Positions 13,864 through 17,626 of a stretch of DNA of 17,626 nucleotides are shown here, one piece after another. Position numbers and translations under genes: made by a program. Position 1 is the first letter of the stretch. Each line of letters begins with the position of its first letter. The DNA comes from an uncultured Sphingomonadaceae bacterium (GTDB lineage Bacteria > Pseudomonadota > Alphaproteobacteria > Sphingomonadales > Sphingomonadaceae): assembly GCA_946479505.1 (NCBI GenBank), contig CAMLGC010000054.1, positions 1 through 17,626 of the forward strand, written 5' to 3'. Below the pieces are notes generated by a model. It saw only the letters and a list, made by a program, of their open reading frames with translations. It did not search any database and was not told the DNA's origin.

Positions 13864-15456
13864 TCAGGCGTCCTTGATGCCCGGCGTGTGCGCGTCGCCG
13901 ATCGGCGGGACCGGTAGCGGCGGAGCGTCCTCATCGAGATCATGGACCTCGATGATCCCGCGTCCGACATGGCTCTTGCGATAGCCATAGGCGTAATAGA
14001 TCACGAGTCCGATCGCGCCCCAGACCGGAAGCACCAGCATCGCCGGCCCGGGCAGGTTGAAGAACAGGAAGATGCAGCCGAGGATCGCGGCGGGCGCGAC
14101 GATCCAGATGGCCGGAGTCCTGAACACGCGCTTTCGGGTCGGATCGGTCTTGCGCAGGATGAGCACCGCTAGCGCCACCATCATGAAGGCGTAGAGCGTG
14201 CCCGCATTGGCGATATCGGCAAGCTGGCCCACCGGCAGGAACGCCCCGGTGAAGGCCACGGCCGCGCCGGTGATGATCGTGACGACATGCGGCGTCTTCC
14301 ACTTGGGATGCACGCGCGAGAGCATTTCGGGCAGCAGGCCGTCGCGCGACATCACGAAGAAGATGCGCGTCTGGCCGAACAGCAGCACGAGCACGACCGA
14401 GGGCAGCGCCAGGAAGGCGGCGACGCCGATCAGATTGCCCACCCAGGAGAAGCCGATCACGCGCAGCACGTGCGCGAGCGCCTCGTCCGAGCAAACGAGC
14501 GCGCTGGCATATTGCGGCAGCGCGCACTGGCGCGCGAGCTCGGCCGATCCCGCCGGGAACGGCGTTCCGTTCGGCCCCATGATGGGATCGCCGCCGATCG
14601 AGCCGATCGCGCCGGCGGCGACGAGGATATAGAAGACGGTGCAGAACAGGAGGCTGCCGATCAGCCCGATCGGCACGTTACGCTGCGGATTCTTGGTTTC
14701 CTCGGCCGCGGTCGAGACTGCATCGAAGCCGACATAGGCGAAGAACATTGTCGCCGCCGCGCCGATCGCGCCGACCCCGGTGCCGAAGCCGCCGAAGAGG
14801 CCCGCGGGCAGGAACGGATTGAAGTTCGCGCTATCCATGTTGGGCAGCGTCAGTGCGATGAAGGCGGTGAGCGCGGTCACCTTGATCGCGACGAGCACGG
14901 CGTTGACACGCGCGCTCTCGCTGGTGCCGATGACGAGCAGCCACGTCATCAACAGCGCGATTACGGCCGCAGGGAGGTTGATGAACCCGCCTGCCTCGCC
15001 GCCGAGCCAGAGCGGACCGGCCGCCAACCATTGCGGCAGATGGTATCCAAGGAATTTGTTGAGCACGGTGCCGGTGAAATAGCCCGACCATCCGACCGCG
15101 ACGGCCGAGGCGGCGACCGCATATTCGAGGATCAGCGCCCAGCCCACGGTCCAGGCCAATATCTCGCCCATCACCGAATAGGTGTAGGTATAGGCCGAGC
15201 CCGCGACCGGGATCATCGCCGCGATCTCGGCATAGCAGAGCGCCGCGACGATGCAGATCGCACCCGCCACGAGGAAGGCGATCATCAGGCCGGGGCCGGC
15301 CTTCTGCGCGCCGGCGGCGGTGAGCACGAAAATGCCGGTGCCGATAACGCAGCCGATGCCGAGCATCGTCAACTGGAAGGCACCGAGCGTGCGGTGCAGC
15401 GATTTCTTTTCGGCGGTCGCAAGGATCGCGTCGAGTGGCTTTACGCGCCAGTCCAT
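13864..15456 (-). CDS. APC superfamily amino-acid permease
   Basis: This 530-residue integral membrane protein has 12 or more hydrophobic segments. The first carries the unwound-helix motif GIGCVIGTGIF (about 33-43) typical of APC amino-acid transporters. FFAYVGFDAVSTAAEETKNPQR in the middle is the TM6 region and following loop characteristic of the cationic amino acid transporter (YfnA/CAT-like) branch. It probably imports amino acids with protons across the inner membrane; the substrate is not decidable. An ATG at 15465 is possible, but GGGGGA sits about 8 bases before the ATG at 15456 and directly against the earlier one, so 15456 is preferred. The soluble tail (about 485-530) is acidic and Pro-rich. 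Confidence 0.9.
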   Translation of the reverse strand: MDWRVKPLDAILATAEKKSLHRTLGAFQLTMLGIGCVIGTGIFVLTAAGAQKAGPGLMIAFLVAGAICIVAALCYAEIAAMIPVAGSAYTYTYSVMGEILAWTVGWALILEYAVAASAVAVGWSGYFTGTVLNKFLGYHLPQWLAAGPLWLGGEAGGFINLPAAVIALLMTWLLVIGTSESARVNAVLVAIKVTALTAFIALTLPNMDSANFNPFLPAGLFGGFGTGVGAIGAAATMFFAYVGFDAVSTAAEETKNPQRNVPIGLIGSLLFCTVFYILVAAGAIGSIGGDPIMGPNGTPFPAGSAELARQCALPQYASALVCSDEALAHVLRVIGFSWVGNLIGVAAFLALPSVVLVLLFGQTRIFFVMSRDGLLPEMLSRVHPKWKTPHVVTIITGAAVAFTGAFLPVGQLADIANAGTLYAFMMVALAVLILRKTDPTRKRVFRTPAIWIVAPAAILGCIFLFFNLPGPAMLVLPVWGAIGLVIYYAYGYRKSHVGRGIIEVHDLDEDAPPLPVPPIGDAHTPGIKDA

Positions 15457-15515
15457 ACAGATCATCCCCCGGGAGAGCGGCTTGCGGTGCCGCTACGGAT
15501 TGCAAAGTGCGCGCG

Positions 15516-15544
15516 AACCTACGGGCCAGACCCGTAAAAGGCAA
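15516..15544 (-). promoter_or_regulatory. Candidate promoter of the permease gene
   Basis: On the minus strand TTGCCT (plus 15539-15544), a 17-base spacer, and TAGGTT (plus 15516-15521). The spacer contains half of the inverted repeat TACGGG-CCAGA-CCCGTA (15520-15536), which could be a regulator site or chance. Confidence 0.3.
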
Positions 15545-15625
15545 CGACCGTGATTGCCCAACCGGTGACCGCCAGCAGGCGGGCGGATCGGCGCGCCGAG
15601 GGCGCCGGGGCGATCCTTGCGCGAC

Positions 15626-16003
15626 TCAGCGCGCGAGCATCGGGCCGAGCGGCTTGCCGGCGAAGATGTGGACGTGGAGGTGCGGGACCTCCTGGTTGCT
15701 GTCGAGCCCGGTATTGGCGAGCAGGCGGTAGCCGGGGGCCACCAGCCCCGCCTCGCGCGCGACCTTCCCCACGGCACGGACGAAACCGGCGATTTCGCCT
15801 TCCGCGGCGCGTTCGCTGAAATCGTCCCACGAGACGTAGCGGCCCTTGGGGATGACGAGGATGTGCGTGGGCGCCTGCGGGGCGATGTCGTGGAAGGCGA
15901 ACGCGTGCTCGTCCTCGTACACCTTGTTCGACGGGATTTCGCCGCGCAGGATCTTCGCGAAGATATTCTGGTCGTCATAGGACTGGGTCGCGTCGATCGG
16001 CAT
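15626..16003 (-). CDS. Histidine triad (HIT) family nucleotide-binding protein
   Basis: This 125-residue protein has the HIT active site PHLHVHIF (107-114): His108, His110, His112, with His110 as the expected nucleophile. The family start is modified to NIFAKILRGEIPS (13-25). HIT proteins (HinT-like) hydrolyse nucleoside phosphoramidates and related nucleotides in the cytoplasm. Length is normal. AAAGGAG eight or so bases before ATG 16003 is a strong ribosome-binding site placed in the hisE stop region. It follows hisE with a 3-base gap, an arrangement common in alphaproteobacteria, so it is expressed with the his genes although it has no known step in histidine synthesis. Confidence 0.94.
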   Translation of the reverse strand: MPIDATQSYDDQNIFAKILRGEIPSNKVYEDEHAFAFHDIAPQAPTHILVIPKGRYVSWDDFSERAAEGEIAGFVRAVGKVAREAGLVAPGYRLLANTGLDSNQEVPHLHVHIFAGKPLGPMLAR

Positions 16004-16006
16004 GGG

Positions 16007-16324
16007 TCAGCTCCTTTGTGCCTTTTCCTCGAGGCCCGACAGCCCCTCGCGGCGGGCGAGTTCGGCGCGGATGTCGTCGAGCGAGAGGTCGGCGTCGGCG
16101 AGCAGGACGAGGAGGTGGAAGACGAGGTCGGCGGCTTCGGACACGATTGCGGCGTCGTCGCCCGAGGTCGCGGCGATGACGGTCTCGACGGCTTCCTCGC
16201 CGAGTTTCTGCGCGATCTTGGCGCGGCCCTTCGCGAACAGGCGGGCGACGTAGGAGCTGTCGGGATCGCCGCCTTTGCGCGAGGCGATCAGCGCTTCGAG
16301 CGCGGCGAGCTGGTCTGCGGCCAT
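16007..16324 (-). CDS. hisE: Phosphoribosyl-ATP pyrophosphatase
   Basis: This 105-residue protein catalyses the second step of histidine synthesis (phosphoribosyl-ATP to phosphoribosyl-AMP + PPi). The fold is MazG-like all-alpha. Metal-binding motifs are [12 protein letters not shown] (40-51; Glu43, Glu44, Glu47) and [14 protein letters not shown] (62-75; Glu63, Asp66). The segment [16 protein letters not shown] (18-33) is typical. Length fits a stand-alone HisE rather than a HisIE fusion. The frame is open upstream but ATG 16324 gives the family start. It lies in the run hisF - small protein - hisE - HIT. Confidence 0.95.
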   Translation of the reverse strand: MAADQLAALEALIASRKGGDPDSSYVARLFAKGRAKIAQKLGEEAVETVIAATSGDDAAIVSEAADLVFHLLVLLADADLSLDDIRAELARREGLSGLEEKAQRS

Positions 16325-16355
16325 GCGGGCTGGCTGGCGCAGGACGCGCGCGAGG

Positions 16356-16547
16356 TCAATCCTCGCGGTTCTTGTCGAAGCGGCGGACCATCGCGCGGCG
16401 GGCGAGGAACACGCCGGCCGCGGCCATGACGAACAGGGCGATGTCCGATAGTTCGGGGGCGGTGCGCTGATGGACGACGCCCGAATGCGGTGGGTTCGCC
16501 GCGAGCGCGGGGGTGGCGAGCAGGAGAAGGGGCAGGAGCGCGGGCAT
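16356..16547 (-). CDS. Tiny exported protein with PEP-CTERM-like C-terminus
   Basis: This 63-residue protein has a signal peptide (about 1-17, ending ALA-A) and then only about a dozen residues before a C-terminal unit: PELSD (31-35), a hydrophobic stretch [14 protein letters not shown] (36-49), and RRAMVRR. That order (Pro-Glu, membrane segment, Arg cluster) is the PEP-CTERM/exosortase sorting-signal layout, though PELSD is a variant of the usual PEP. It lies between hisF and hisE, 31 bases before hisE. It could also be a simple two-helix membrane peptide. The function is unknown. Confidence 0.65.
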   Translation of the reverse strand: MPALLPLLLLATPALAANPPHSGVVHQRTAPELSDIALFVMAAAGVFLARRAMVRRFDKNRED

Positions 16548-16582
16548 GGACGGGGTATAGGCGGTACGGGGTTAACGGGGGG

Positions 16583-16727
16583 CAAATCCTCCCCGGCATC
16601 GGAAAGGGACCAAGACGCGCAGCGGCTTGGTGGAGAGGGCCTCGAACCGGACGATTCGCTTGTGTTCGGGCCCCTCCACCATCCCCGCTCACGCGGGGAC
16701 GGTCCCCCTCCCCGTTCCAGGGAGGAG
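16583..16727. repeat. Composite palindromic repeat, copy 2, running into the hisF 3' end
   Basis: The left end CAAATCCTCCCC (16583-16594) differs at one base from copy 1 at 7175-7186, and CGGTCCCCCTCCC (16700-16712) is identical to 7269-7281. Internal stems include ACCAAG with CTTGGT (16609-16614, 16626-16631), GGTGGAG with CTCCACC (16629-16635, 16674-16680), and TCCCCGC-TCAC-GCGGGGA (16682-16699). The last hairpin's loop contains the hisF stop codon. It probably belongs to a family of non-autonomous palindromic elements. Confidence 0.72.
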
Positions 16728-17486
16728 TGGCGTGCGCACCGGGATTCCGGCGGCGGCCAGCGCGGCATGAGCGTCGGCGATGCTCGCCTCGCCGAAATGG
16801 AAGATCGAGGCGGCGAGGACGGCGCTCGCGTGGCCGTCGCGGATGCCGGCGACGAGATCGTCGAGATCGCCGACGCCGCCGCTCGCGATCACGGGCACCG
16901 ACACCGCGTCGGCGATGGTGCGGACGAGGTCGAGATCGTAGCCCTCGCGGGTGCCGTCGCGATCCATCGAGGTGACGAGCAATTCGCCCGCGCCCAGTTC
17001 GGCGAGGCGCAGCGCATGCGCGACCGCGTCGATACCGGTGGCGCGGCGGCCGCCATGGGTGAAGACCTCCCACCCCTCTCCGACGCGACGGGCGTCGACG
17101 CTGGCGACACAACATTGGCTGCCGAAACGCTCGGCGATGTCGGCGACGAGCTCGGGCCGCGCGACCGCGGCGGAGTTGACCGCGACCTTGTCCGCGCCCG
17201 CAAGCAGCAGCGCGCGCGCATCCTCGGCCGAGCGCACGCCGCCGCCGACCGTCAAGGGCATGAAGCAGACCTCGGCGGTGCGGCGAACGATCTCGACGAG
17301 CGTGCCGCGAGCCTCGTGGCTCGCGGTGATATCGAGGAAGCAGAGCTCGTCGGCGCCGGCCGCGTCATAGGCGCGTGCCTGCTCGACCGGATCTCCGGCG
17401 TCCCTGAGATCGACGAAGTTGACGCCCTTGACGACGCGGCCGTCGGCGACATCGAGGCAGGGAATGACGCGGGCGCGCAGGGTCAC
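16689..17486 (-). CDS. hisF: Imidazole glycerol phosphate synthase, cyclase subunit HisF
   Basis: This 265-residue (beta/alpha)8 barrel protein works with HisH to convert PRFAR and ammonia into imidazole glycerol phosphate and AICAR. Catalytic acids are Asp12 in [12 protein letters not shown] and Asp131 in ASVDARR. The phosphate loops [12 protein letters not shown] (79-90) and [12 protein letters not shown] (200-211) are intact. The start is GTG at 17486 (family start [11 protein letters not shown]); the overlapping ATG one base earlier runs straight into a stop. The usual C-terminus would end near GIPVR (247-251). Here a further 14 residues and the stop are encoded by the palindromic repeat (copy 2), a likely lengthening by repeat insertion. 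hisA/hisH would be expected upstream, outside the window. Confidence 0.95.
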   Translation of the reverse strand: MTLRARVIPCLDVADGRVVKGVNFVDLRDAGDPVEQARAYDAAGADELCFLDITASHEARGTLVEIVRRTAEVCFMPLTVGGGVRSAEDARALLLAGADKVAVNSAAVARPELVADIAERFGSQCCVASVDARRVGEGWEVFTHGGRRATGIDAVAHALRLAELGAGELLVTSMDRDGTREGYDLDLVRTIADAVSVPVIASGGVGDLDDLVAGIRDGHASAVLAASIFHFGEASIADAHAALAAAGIPVRTPLLPGTGRGTVPA

Positions 17487-17493
17487 ATTACTG

Positions 17494-17507
17494 TCCCGCT
17501 AGCGGGA
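17494..17507. repeat. 14-base perfect palindrome before hisF
   Basis: TCCCGCTAGCGGGA reads the same on both strands and sits 8 bases upstream of the hisF start. It is either a short REP-like unit or an operator; it overlaps the expected ribosome-binding region and could hide it in a hairpin. Confidence 0.6.
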
Positions 17508-17568
17508 GGGATCAGGGGAAAGCTTGTTGACGTCATCGCTCCCGGCACATGCCCTCCCCCTGCCCAGC

Positions 17569-17626
17569 GTTGGGTAAACAGCGCCCCGCGCTGTTTAGGC
17601 CATGCCGGGGGCATGGCCGACCCAAC
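17569..17626. repeat. 58-base element able to fold as a three-way junction
   Basis: The outer arms GTTGGGT (17569-17575) and ACCCAAC (17620-17626) pair perfectly. Between them lie two perfect 9-base-pair hairpins: AAACAGCGC-CCC-GCGCTGTTT (17576-17596) and GGCCATGCC-GGG-GGCATGGCC (17598-17618). Only single bases (A17597, G17619) are unpaired at the junction. The loops CCC and GGG are complementary. It lies in the non-coding stretch upstream of hisF and reaches the window edge, so it may be longer. Confidence 0.8.

Noticed and set aside
15520..15536. Hairpin TACGGG-CCAGA-CCCGTA as a terminator for the HIT gene
   Set aside because: It lies over 85 bases past the HIT stop and has no T-run in the needed direction; it sits instead in the permease promoter region.
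15519..15625. Short minus-strand peptide after the HIT gene ending with a hydrophobic stretch LLAVTGWAITVVAFYG
   Set aside because: It looks like a membrane segment, but no ATG, GTG or TTG start lies in the gap after the HIT stop, and the GGA-rich site there is not followed by a start codon.
1..17626. tRNA, rRNA, CRISPR, prophage or insertion sequence
   Set aside because: I found no tRNA T-arm motif in a foldable context, no regularly spaced direct repeats with spacers, and no transposase, integrase or phage gene.

Overview
The window reads as a chromosomal segment of a high-GC alphaproteobacterium, most likely Sphingomonas or a close relative. The reasons are the very GC-rich, densely packed genes, an imuA-imuB-dnaE2 cassette behind a GTTC-N7-GTTC LexA box (the alphaproteobacterial SOS operator type), the arrangement of histidine genes with a small PEP-CTERM-like protein between hisF and hisE, and several families of short palindromic repeats. 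Genus assignment is inference. I see no prophage, transposase, CRISPR array, tRNA or rRNA gene.

Layout. 1-737 is the 3' end of an M1-family zinc metallopeptidase; it converges on a secreted M23-type peptidase-like gene (742-1374, minus). Next comes the SOS mutasome operon on the minus strand: imuA (start 7103), imuB (6427) and dnaE2 (4847 to 1449), with overlapping junctions and a LexA operator just upstream of imuA. A palindromic repeat (7175-7292) separates it from a small membrane-anchored cysteine protein (minus), which is divergent from a secreted class C serine hydrolase (plus). The hydrolase converges, with overlapping stop codons, on a three-gene minus-strand operon pdxH - cation diffusion facilitator - PhzF-like isomerase, joined by ATGA overlaps. 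A 387-base non-coding stretch then leads to cspA (plus), followed by two small proteins of unknown function. A small lipoprotein (minus) is divergent from an adenosine-kinase-like PfkB sugar kinase (plus). A bidirectional terminator separates the kinase from an APC amino-acid permease (minus). The right end is a minus-strand histidine-biosynthesis run: hisF - small PEP-CTERM-like protein - hisE - HIT protein, with repeat DNA before, inside and after hisF's 3' end.

How the genes work together. ImuA, ImuB and DnaE2 form a damage-inducible mutagenic translesion synthesis system: ImuB is a non-catalytic Y-family-like adaptor and DnaE2 the polymerase. HisF and HisE are steps of one pathway. The pdxH/CDF/phzF operon is translationally coupled, but its shared purpose is not obvious. 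Nothing here is clearly a wholly new system. The items most worth a second look are a palindromic repeat inserted in frame into imuB, a repeat that supplies the C-terminus of HisF, a 58-base element at the right edge that can fold as a three-way junction with complementary loops, and a stand-alone cysteine-containing domain divergent from a serine hydrolase of the type I recall it being fused to elsewhere.
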